This document shows positions 17,249 through 25,700 of a stretch of 64,000 nucleotides of DNA, one piece after another. The notes beneath the pieces are model-generated. The model made no database searches and had not been told where the DNA came from. It saw only the letters and a program-made list of their open reading frames with translations. Each line of letters begins with the position of its first letter. Position 1 is the stretch's first letter. The translations under genes were made by a program, and so were the position numbers. The DNA lies in NCBI GenBank assembly GCA_002163135.1, contig MAAN01000018.1:1-64000 (forward strand), read 5' to 3'. This stretch comes from Alphaproteobacteria bacterium 46_93_T64 (GTDB lineage: Bacteria > Pseudomonadota > Alphaproteobacteria > Sneathiellales > Sneathiellaceae).

Positions 17249-18350
17249 CTTTCCCTTCAAATTGCCAGTGATGATGCCCATCCTGATGAGCGCGTTGCTT
17301 CGCCTCGTACATCATCTGATCCGCTTTCGCGATTAATTCTTCCGGCTCTTCAAAGAACGTTGGGCCAACTTGAATAATGCCCATGCTAAACGTAACCGGA
17401 TATTTGCTCCGCCGGTCAAAATGATGGGTTAGGCGGCTAATGGGCACTGCAATTTCAGCAAGTGACGTTCTTGGCATGATGATACAAAATTCATCCCCGC
17501 CATACCGCGCCGGAATATCTACCGCTCTAGTTACAGATAGAAGTGTTTTACCGACTTGCGCCAGCACCTCGTCCCCTGCTTGGTGCCCATGTAAATCATT
17601 GACTGATTTAAAGTTATTCAAATCCATGTATATAACGACGAACGATAGTTTGTGACGCTCTGCCACCTGACACTCTCTTTTTAGATAGTCATATAATGCA
17701 CGCCTGTTATGAAGGCCGGTAACACTGTCCTTTTGCGTTTTATCATGAAGTCTCGCAAACATATTGTCCAATTTGATACCGACTTGGGAGGCATATTTTT
17801 CAACTTCACGGGTGGCGCCTTGCATCTCCGTTAAATAGGCTTGGACATAGGCATCAAAAATAAGTTCCGCGTCAAATAACAAGATCTTATGCAGCGCATT
17901 TTTGACAAACTTGGCATCCTCGCCAAAACCGGCATTGTCAATTTCGGTATCCAAAATCTGCTGAAGGTAAGCGTGGGTTTTCATATAGAGTTTCGGGCGA
18001 ACATCCAATCGCTTGTGAACTTTTCCTATTCGAAGGCGCGTATTGACATAATCGGTGCCATACTCTCCGTCAAAAATACTTCTAACGTACTCAGTCATGT
18101 ATTTCTTAAGGCGCCGCAGTGTATCCACATCACCGATTATCTCGGCGATTTCCGGGTCACTCAACTGATACGAATAAAAATCTTCTATAAGTTCGGGCAA
18201 ACGCTTTGTGACAGCTTCCTTGGCGGATTTTATTCGAAACAGATCACTATCGGTGAAATCTATTAAGTGTAGACGGCGAGCAATTTCTCGACCCGAAAAA
18301 CCCATCTGGTCAATTAGTGATTTTTCAGCCGAGGATATTTTAGCTCCCAT
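17226..18350 (-). CDS. Globin-coupled sensor diguanylate cyclase
   Basis: 374-residue predicted oxygen- or NO-responsive cyclic-di-GMP synthase. N-terminal half (about 20-170) is a globin-coupled sensor domain; RIGKVHKRLDVRPKLY carries the likely proximal heme histidine. The C-terminal half is a GGDEF domain with intact YGGDEF active site (about 279-284) and an RAVD inhibitory I-site five residues upstream, so it should be active and product-inhibited. ATG at 18350 has GGCGGAAG upstream; an ATG at 18377 would add nine residues. No phosphodiesterase is nearby. Confidence 0.87.
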   Translation of the reverse strand: MGAKISSAEKSLIDQMGFSGREIARRLHLIDFTDSDLFRIKSAKEAVTKRLPELIEDFYSYQLSDPEIAEIIGDVDTLRRLKKYMTEYVRSIFDGEYGTDYVNTRLRIGKVHKRLDVRPKLYMKTHAYLQQILDTEIDNAGFGEDAKFVKNALHKILLFDAELIFDAYVQAYLTEMQGATREVEKYASQVGIKLDNMFARLHDKTQKDSVTGLHNRRALYDYLKRECQVAERHKLSFVVIYMDLNNFKSVNDLHGHQAGDEVLAQVGKTLLSVTRAVDIPARYGGDEFCIIMPRTSLAEIAVPISRLTHHFDRRSKYPVTFSMGIIQVGPTFFEEPEELIAKADQMMYEAKQRAHQDGHHHWQFEGKENSPENK

Positions 18351-18427
18351 ACCACACTTCCGCCTACTCGAATTCATCCCAATATGGCCCAGAGAGTTGA
18401 ATAAACACTTAAAACCACCGGGATCCT

Positions 18428-19066
18428 TTAGGCTGGAAGCGTCAAACCTTCACCTGGATTAAAAGCTTGGCCATTTCTGCCAACAAGGGATCCTGTCAGT
18501 TCTCCATTTGAAAAATTCACTGCAAAAGAGCTGCCTTTAGCCTCGTTCGCAACATTTCTCACCCAATTATGATAGGATTCCATCATGCCCGATCTCTCAT
18601 CAGCACCGCGCATCGCCATTTCTACAGCTTTACCGATATGAGAAATTATAGATCCATTATGTGCAAATATAAGTGCACTCCTAAGCTCTTGATCTGCCTC
18701 TTCACCATTTAGCGATTCTTCAATCTGTGAAATTAAAGGATGATCTCCCTCGACGTTGATTTTCCCATCCGGTTGCACTTCAATTTGGACATCTGTATTT
18801 TCAGGTATTCCAAGACGTGCCATGAGATCTTTGAGTGCCACCTCAGCCTTTTGCATGTGAACAGCTGGATCAAGTGACAATCTTGGAAACTCTGAGAGAA
18901 GCTTCTTCGCTCCCTCTGCAGCCGGAGACAAAGTAACCAACACGGCATCGCCTTCAGTAGCGCTCGGTTGAGTTTGCGCGCTTCTTACAGCTTGATCCCC
19001 TGTATTATATACGGTCGGACTTCTTGTCGGGTAAAGCATTCCCACATTATGGGTGGAAGTAATCAT
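18428..19066 (-). CDS. Unknown protein, tandem paralogue A
   Basis: 212-residue protein of a family I do not recognise, clearly paralogous to the gene just upstream. Shared features: start MI-ST-N, a variable Ser/Thr/Pro/Gln-rich N-terminal stretch, VTLSPAAEGAK about residue 45, a middle helix with DLMARLGIPENTDVQIEV, and a nearly identical C terminus ending FNPGEGLTLPA. No signal peptide or membrane helix. ATG 19066 is chosen because GGAGAG precedes it and the paralogue starts alike. Only 61 bases separate the two genes. Confidence 0.72.
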   Translation of the reverse strand: MITSTHNVGMLYPTRSPTVYNTGDQAVRSAQTQPSATEGDAVLVTLSPAAEGAKKLLSEFPRLSLDPAVHMQKAEVALKDLMARLGIPENTDVQIEVQPDGKINVEGDHPLISQIEESLNGEEADQELRSALIFAHNGSIISHIGKAVEMAMRGADERSGMMESYHNWVRNVANEAKGSSFAVNFSNGELTGSLVGRNGQAFNPGEGLTLPA

Positions 19067-19127
19067 GACACTCTCCATATTTCACATGCAATTTGCAATG
19101 ACACAGTTTCGTTGAGCCACTGAACCT

Positions 19128-19763
19128 TTAGGCTGGAAGCGTCAAACCGTCACCTGGATTAAAAGCTTGGCCGTTTCTGCCAACAAGTGATCCTGTCAGT
19201 TCTCCATTTGAAAAATTCACTGCAAAAGAGCTGTTTTTGACCTCATTCGCAACATTTTTTACCCAACCATAATAGGTTTCCATCATGCTGGGGTTCGCAT
19301 CAGCGCCGCGCGATGCCATTTCTGCGGCTTTACCAATATGCGTTATAACCGATCCGTTATGGGCACCGATGAGCGCATTTCTAAGATCGCGCGAGCCTTC
19401 TTCTCCGCTATTGAGGCCTTCTTCAATTTTGTACATTAGCGGGTGATCACCTTCAACGCTGATCGTCCCATCATTCCGAACTTCGATTTCGATATCTGTA
19501 TCTGCCGACATACCCAAACGCGACATGAGCTCCTTAAGCTCTACTTCTGCTCGTTGCATATGAACGGCTGGATCCATTGTGAGTTCTGAGGCTAGGGAGC
19601 TTAACGTTTTTGCGCTTTCTGCGGCGGGCGACAGCGTAACTGTTACTGCATCGCCATACGCCGAGCTCGCCTGAGGTTGAGTTGGTATAGGTTTTGTTGC
19701 TTGCCCAGTTGAGGCATAGGCTGCCGGATAAATCGAAACATTATTATTGGTAGAATTAATCAT
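19128..19763 (-). CDS. Unknown protein, tandem paralogue B
   Basis: 211-residue sister of the downstream gene, about two-thirds identical in protein. Variable N terminus (YASTGQATKPIPTQPQASSAYGDA), then VTLSPAAESAKTL, the helical ELKELMSRLGMSADTDIEIEV segment, the GDHPLMYKIEEGLNSGEE segment and the shared C terminus FNPGDGLTLPA. Cytoplasmic by sequence unless exported by a non-Sec route. ATG 19763 with ACGGAG upstream. Function unknown; neighbours are a c-di-GMP synthase and a methyltransferase, giving no firm hint. Confidence 0.72.
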   Translation of the reverse strand: MINSTNNNVSIYPAAYASTGQATKPIPTQPQASSAYGDAVTVTLSPAAESAKTLSSLASELTMDPAVHMQRAEVELKELMSRLGMSADTDIEIEVRNDGTISVEGDHPLMYKIEEGLNSGEEGSRDLRNALIGAHNGSVITHIGKAAEMASRGADANPSMMETYYGWVKNVANEVKNSSFAVNFSNGELTGSLVGRNGQAFNPGDGLTLPA

Positions 19764-19882
19764 GGCATTCTCCGTGTTTTTACACGAAAGAAGCAAAAAT
19801 CATACCACTTTTAGGTTCGCAGAAAGCCTACGTTCTGTACTTAATCATTCGAAATTCTGACAGGAAAATATTACCGCCCCGG

Positions 19883-20371
19883 TTAATTTTTCCGGTAAAT
19901 ATGGTAGCGTCCTTCAGCAACTCCATCAGGGAGCGGGCACGCCGTCCAATTGTCCATGTCAAAGGGTTGGTCACTGGCAATTAGCGCCCCTTCTTGTAAA
20001 AGGCCGTTCAAATACTCACCCATTTTTCGAGCCAATGCCACACTGGAAGCCTTATCCCCTGTTCCAATATCGCAATGCGCAAATTTTGCGAGCCCGCCAA
20101 TACGGGACAACGCAACGGGCAAGGTTTCAAGTATGTCTCCGAGGATCATATGGTGGTCATCGGGAATACAATCTGGATGCGCTTTTACATGGCGATCAAA
20201 GACATAGATATCACTTGCATTAAACAAAGACCTTAAATGATCATAAGTACGGCCGTTCCCCAAACCAAACTCCAATACCGGGCCGTTTTTACCCTCAAGG
20301 AGCTCCGCAGCTGTGTTCAGGCAGTCACGTTGTGCAGACATTCTGCGAATAAAACTGTTAAGACGGCTCAT
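19883..20371 (-). CDS. Class I SAM-dependent methyltransferase
   Basis: 162-residue small methyltransferase-like protein. The SAM-binding motif I is seen as VLEFGLGNGRTYDHL (about residues 31-45), followed by an acidic strand end YVFDRHVKAHPD and DILETL. It overlaps the 3' end of queG by 14 bases and is transcribed in the same direction downstream of it. Short for a full methyltransferase, with little sequence after the core, so the substrate is unknown. Similar class I methyltransferases occur beside queG in related bacteria as far as I recall. Confidence 0.75.
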   Translation of the reverse strand: MSRLNSFIRRMSAQRDCLNTAAELLEGKNGPVLEFGLGNGRTYDHLRSLFNASDIYVFDRHVKAHPDCIPDDHHMILGDILETLPVALSRIGGLAKFAHCDIGTGDKASSVALARKMGEYLNGLLQEGALIASDQPFDMDNWTACPLPDGVAEGRYHIYRKN

Positions 20372-21509
20372 TTTTCATTTCTTTCATCGACAGGTTCCAT
20401 TCGGCCTGTACAGCGGGGTCGTTTTCATTCTCACAGTATTTTTCAAACAAACGCAAATACTCTTGTTTCCCAATAATTTGTCCAAGCGCCCAAACAGCCG
20501 CCAGACGTACAATCGGAGAAGAGTCTTCTAGCAGTATTTCAATTTTTCCCATATGGGATTTATCTTTTGTATTTCCAAGTGCGATCAAGACATTTCGAAT
20601 AAATCTATTGCGCCCAAGACGTTTAACCGGAGTTTGAGCAAAGAAAACGCGAAATTCAGCATCTTGTAATTCTACTAATTGCGCAAGAAGTGGCGCGTTC
20701 AGCTCCTCTTTTGGCATAATCGCCATTTCACTGGAAATTTGAGCGTATTTATTCCAAGGGCATGCCGCAAGACAATCATCACAGCCATAAATACGATTTT
20801 CAATTGCTGATCTAAATTCACGCGGGATATGCGACCGCGTCTCAATTGTCAGATATGAAATACATCTTGAGGCGTTTAATTTATACGGAGCCTCAAACGC
20901 CTGCGTAGGACAGGCATCCAGACACGCTGTACAACTGCCACAACCGCCCTTTGCCGGCGGATCAGGGTCTATTTCCAATGTCGATAGTATTACGCCCAGA
21001 AAAAGCCAAGACCCGAAGTCCCGGCTCAATAAATTGGTGTGTTTTCCTTGCCAACCAACGCCAGCCGCAGCGGCAAGTGGTTTCTCCATCACTGGTGCCG
21101 TATCAACAAATACTTTTACATCCCCGCCGAAAGTCTGAACCATATGACGGGCGATGGCTTTAAGCCGTTTCTTGATCACATCATGATAGTCTTTGCGCCG
21201 TGCATAAACAGAAATAATGCCGTGATCCGGCTGGTCTGCCAACATTCGAGGATCTGTATCTGGCCCATAATTCAACGCGAGCACGACTGCCGAATTAGCT
21301 TCTGGCCATAAAGTCTTGGGGTTTTGCCGCCATGATTTACGGGCTTCAAGCCAATCCATATCCCCATGATGATTTTTATCCAAAAATTCATCTAAATACT
21401 TCCCGGGCTCCGGTCCGAAATCAGCCCCTGTCACGCGAGCAACATCGAACCCTTGTTCCTGTGCAAACCGAACCAGTTCTTCCTTTTGCAGTTGCGTTAA
21501 ACACGCCAT
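20358..21509 (-). CDS. queG: Epoxyqueuosine reductase QueG
   Basis: 383-residue cobalamin- and Fe-S-dependent enzyme that makes queuosine from epoxyqueuosine in tRNA. Two [4Fe-4S] clusters are encoded by CGSCTACLDACPTQAF and YGCDDCLAACPWNK; the N-terminal reductase domain (GWQGKHTNLLSRDFGSWLFLG) and a C-terminal HEAT-like repeat (VRLAAVWALGQI) complete the family layout. Lies 12 bases downstream of the GST start-to-stop unit and overlaps the methyltransferase gene. Confidence 0.93.
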   Translation of the reverse strand: MACLTQLQKEELVRFAQEQGFDVARVTGADFGPEPGKYLDEFLDKNHHGDMDWLEARKSWRQNPKTLWPEANSAVVLALNYGPDTDPRMLADQPDHGIISVYARRKDYHDVIKKRLKAIARHMVQTFGGDVKVFVDTAPVMEKPLAAAAGVGWQGKHTNLLSRDFGSWLFLGVILSTLEIDPDPPAKGGCGSCTACLDACPTQAFEAPYKLNASRCISYLTIETRSHIPREFRSAIENRIYGCDDCLAACPWNKYAQISSEMAIMPKEELNAPLLAQLVELQDAEFRVFFAQTPVKRLGRNRFIRNVLIALGNTKDKSHMGKIEILLEDSSPIVRLAAVWALGQIIGKQEYLRLFEKYCENENDPAVQAEWNLSMKEMKNEPS

Positions 21510-21521
21510 GGCAAAAACTTT

Positions 21522-22190
21522 CTAGAAATCAAGGTCCGCGTAATGCTTGGGCGCAGGCATTCCGGGTAAATTGTCAGCAAGTAATGAGCGATAAGTCGGC
21601 CGAGATTTAATCCGGGAATACCAGACTTTAGCTGCCGGATGTTGATCCCACGGAACATCCCCTAAATAATCAACAGAGGAAATCTGTGCTGCCGCTGCAA
21701 TATCTGCAAGGCTAAACTCTTCTCCGGCAAGCCAGCTCCGCCGTTCTGTGAGATAGGCAATATAGTCCAGATGGTAGTGAATATTGTGGTGGCCGGCTCG
21801 AATGGCAGCGGTATTTGGTGTCCCCGTCCTCATTAATCTTTTGAGGATTTTTTCCTCTACCAGATTATCTGTGACTTCTGTTTGGAATTTACGGTCAAAC
21901 CACGCCACTAGACGTCTGGTTTCAGCGCGTTCTACCGGATCTTTTGGTAGCAAAGGAATATCTTGATAAACCTCTTCCAAATACTCCACAATTGCCTGAC
22001 TTTCAGCCACCACCGTTCCGTTTTCGTCTTTCAAAACAGGAACTTCCGAAGCTGGGTTCATAATAAGCAGCTCGTCGCGGCTCTCCCACGGCTTTTCAAT
22101 AACTAGATCATAATTAAGTTCCTTCTCGTTTAGAACGAGACGGACTTTTCGGCAAGCTGGCAAGATCCAGAAGTGATAGAGTGTACGCAT
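21522..22190 (-). CDS. Glutathione S-transferase family protein
   Basis: 222-residue two-domain GST: N-terminal thioredoxin-like fold (RTLYHFWILPACRKVRLVLNEK, then PASEVPVLKDENGTVVAESQAIVEYLEE with the conserved Pro-Val cis turn and the Glu-Ser glutathione contact) and a helical C-terminal domain (SLADIAAAAQISSVDYLG). The ILPACRK position holds a Cys rather than a Tyr/Ser. Start placed at ATG 22190; a GTG at 22208 behind GGAG is an alternative. Substrate unknown. In line with queG. Confidence 0.85.
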   Translation of the reverse strand: MRTLYHFWILPACRKVRLVLNEKELNYDLVIEKPWESRDELLIMNPASEVPVLKDENGTVVAESQAIVEYLEEVYQDIPLLPKDPVERAETRRLVAWFDRKFQTEVTDNLVEEKILKRLMRTGTPNTAAIRAGHHNIHYHLDYIAYLTERRSWLAGEEFSLADIAAAAQISSVDYLGDVPWDQHPAAKVWYSRIKSRPTYRSLLADNLPGMPAPKHYADLDF

Positions 22191-22263
22191 GGGGCTAGCA
22201 TACCCCACGCATCTCCATAGGAGAATAGTTTCCTCAAAAATTTTGGGAGTAATTATGTATTAA

Positions 22264-22536
22264 TCAATGGACTTCACGGGCACGAAGACCTTCACTTTTC
22301 TTTAGAAGCCGTGCGCATTCCTGTTCTACCCGGTCAAACATTTCGGCCACATGCAATTTTCCAGCAACATCCAACCGCTTCACTTCCCCTTTTACTACGT
22401 CCGGAGCCTTTTCCCCATAAAGCAGAATAAATCTGCGGGCGGCCCACATAACATCCACCCGATCAATAATGGGATCATCGAAACGGTCCAGATTTTCTTG
22501 AGAGGCTAAGGAAATGGTGATGGGTAAATTTTGCAT
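22264..22536 (-). CDS. Small hypothetical protein
   Basis: 90-residue soluble protein of unknown function. Contains DVMWAARRFILLYGEKAPDVVKGEVKRLD and a helical MFDRVEQECARLLKKSE tail; the pattern suggests a short all-alpha protein. No signal peptide. The ATG has a good GGAG site ten bases upstream. It is 55 bases or more before the GST and may lead the GST-queG-methyltransferase unit. Confidence 0.7.
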   Translation of the reverse strand: MQNLPITISLASQENLDRFDDPIIDRVDVMWAARRFILLYGEKAPDVVKGEVKRLDVAGKLHVAEMFDRVEQECARLLKKSEGLRAREVH

Positions 22537-22718
22537 GACGCTTTCTCCAAATTTAATCTACCCTTACAAAAGCAAGGAGCGGGCCAATTTTCGAAGTCTG
22601 TTGCAAATAAATTATTCTCCTGATTTTTCCGTTGCTTAACTGCTCTTGAGAAATTTCATAGATACACAAATGCCGCCGGAGTTTTTCCCCAGCGGCAAAT
22701 TTTACCGGATCAAAATGC

Positions 22719-22747
22719 AAAAAAAGCCGGTGATTTGCATCACCGGC
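22719..22747 (-). terminator. Rho-independent terminator of gltD-gltB
   Basis: On the minus strand GCCGGTGA / TCACCGGC forms an 8-bp stem with a 6-nt loop, followed by seven T residues, 12 bases after the gltB stop codon. Confidence 0.9.
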
Positions 22748-22759
22748 TTCCTTGGGAAA

Positions 22760-25700
22760 TCACGCGGTTTCCCGCGCTTTATCATCCGACAGGGGATGTT
22801 CCAATTTACCAATCATTTCCTTAGGACAGATCTGCCAGAAATGACCACGCTCCATCTCCCAATGTGCGAGCAAACGCTCTGCCATGGGGGATCCTGTTTT
22901 ATTATGATGCTCTTGGATAAGTGCGCGAAGATCATCATCCCAGTAACTGGAGTCCAGTCGCTGATAAACCACAGTTTCATCGTTGATATTTGTTGGCAAA
23001 TCGTCATTTTCATCATAGATAAATGCCATACCACCGGTCATACCTGCGCCGAAGTTGCTGCCAACACCGCCCAGAATAACAACCTTACCGCCGGTCATAT
23101 ATTCACAGCCATTTGTGCCGCAGCCCTCAATGACGGAAATCGCACCGGAATTTCGAACAGCATAACGCTCACCAGCTTGGCCAGCCGCGAACAAATAACC
23201 GGATGTCGCACCGTACAGAACTGTGTTTCCGATAATGGTGTTTTCGTTCCATGTTATAGGGCTCGAGGTCATAGGCCGGACAACAATAGTGCCGCCAGAA
23301 AGGCCCTTACCGCAGTAATCATTTGCATCACCAAGCACTTCAAGTTTCAAGCCCTGCACAGAGAATGCACCAAGTGATTGACCTGCTGATCCCCGAAGAC
23401 GAACCGTAATATGGCCAGGCTCAAGACCTGTCATGCCAAAGGTGCGAACGATGTGTGACGACAATTTCGTCCCGATCGCCCGGTGTGTATTTCGTATGCT
23501 GTAAGCCAGCTGACGTTTTTCTCCGCCGCTGTTAAACACACTGGCTGCATCCATAATCATACGAGCATCAAGCGTTTCTGGAACTGGAACCGGCCCCACG
23601 TTCGTGCACACCCGTGGATTGTCACCGGCATCTGCTTCAGCAAGAAGCGGGTTCAGGTCCAAATCGTCAAGATGCGCAGCACCGCGACTAACTTGCGTTA
23701 GAAGGTTACTACGGCCAACAATTTCTTCCAAAGAACGGTACCCAAGGGATGCAAGGATCTCGCGCACTTCTTCGGCAAGGAAACTAAAGAGATTGACCAC
23801 TTTATCGGCCGTTCCCTCGTATTTCTTGATCAGATCTTCATCTTGAGTACAGATACCAACCGGACAGGTGTTGGAGTGACATTGGCGAACCAAAATACAG
23901 CCAAGCGCAACCAGTGCCCCTGTTCCAAGACCATATTCTTCACCACCCATCAAGGCACTGATAACGATATCACGGCCCGTTTTCATACCACCGTCCACGC
24001 GAAGTAGAACGGAATGACGCAATTTGTTGAGAGTGAGAACCTGATTAACTTCAGGTAAACCCATTTCCCACGGTACACCTGCATATTTGACAGATGTTTG
24101 TGGGCTTGCACCTGTACCGCCGGAATTACCGGAGATCATGATCACGTCGGCTTTCGCCTTCGCAACACCAGCCGCAACCGTCCCGATGCCAGCTTCAGCA
24201 ACCAGCTTCACACAAACACGCGCTTCAGGATTGATCTGTTTCAGATCGTAAATCAGCTGCGCTAAATCTTCGATGGAATAGATGTCATGATGCGGCGGCG
24301 GTGAAATCAATGTCACGCCCGGAGTAGAGTTCCGAAGTTTCGCGATCATTTCAGAAACCTTAAAGCCCGGAAGCTGACCACCCTCACCCGGTTTTGCACC
24401 TTGCGCGACTTTAATCTCAATCTCTTCACAGTTCGTGAGATATTCAGCTGTCACACCAAAACGGCCAGACGCCACTTGTTTGATAGCTGAGTTCGCATTG
24501 TCGCCATTTGGACGTGGTGTAAATCGGCTTACATCTTCGCCGCCTTCACCGCTGTCTGATTTCGCGCCAATACGGTTCATGGCAATGGCAAGTGTCTCAT
24601 GGGCTTCTTTGGAAAGCGCACCAAGGCTCATGGCACCGGTCACAAAACGTTTGCGAATTTCAGTGATGCTTTCAACTTCATCAATTGAAATCGGGCTACG
24701 GTCTGATTTGAAATCCAGAAGATCGCGTAGATTGACCGGCGGTAATGCCCGCTGGCCTTCACTATATTTGCGATAAAGCGAATAACTGTCTTTTTCCACA
24801 GCCGTTTGTAGAATGTGGATCAACTCACCGTCAAAGGAATGAACTTCACCTTTTGCTCGGTTGCGATACAAACCGCCAATTGGCAGCGCGATCACGTCTT
24901 CTTTAAAGGCTTTGTTATGTTGCTCAAGTAGCGTGTGCTGAACTCCCGGCAAACCAATACCGGACAAACGGGATGGCATTCCGGGGAAAAACTCTGCAAC
25001 AAGTGCACGGGACAAGCCCAGCGCTTCGAAGTTGTAACCACCACGATAGGAACTGAGGACAGAGATGCCCATCTTGGACATAACTTTAAGAAGTCCCTGA
25101 TCCACCGCTTTCTTGGCATTGGCAAGGCAGGTTTTAAGATCCAGTCCCGCAAACAAGTTCCGATCGAACCTATCCGCGACAGCTTCTTGTAGAAGGTAAG
25201 GGTTGATAGTCGTCGCGCCGACACCGATTAGAACAGCGAAATACTGAACATCAAGGCATTCGGCAGAACGGATGTTGATGGAGGTAAAGGTACGGAGCCC
25301 TTCGTTCACCAAATGCGTATGAATGCCGCCTGCTGCCAGAATGCTTGGGATTGGCGCGCGGTCAGCACTCGTGTTCATATCACTCAATATCAAATGCGCG
25401 CAGCCACCGCGAACAGCATTTTCAGCCTCTTCACGAATACGGCGCAAGCCGTTTGATAGAGCATCCGGGCCGTCATTACCACCAAAGGTACAATCGATAA
25501 CCTGACAACTATCACCCATGTAACGCTGCATGGCTTCAAGTTCACCATTGGTCAGGATTGGGCTTTCCAAAGAAAGGATCTCTGCCTGACTAGGGTCTTC
25601 GTCCAGAATGTTATTGAGGTTACCAAGACGCGTTTTGAGAGTCATGACGCTGCGTTCCCGCAAACTGTCAATTGGCGGGTTGGTAACCTGACTGAAACGT

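Noticed and set aside
22646-23377. 243-residue plus-strand ORF over the gltB end
   Set aside because: Antisense to gltB and its terminator; no homology signal or ribosome site.
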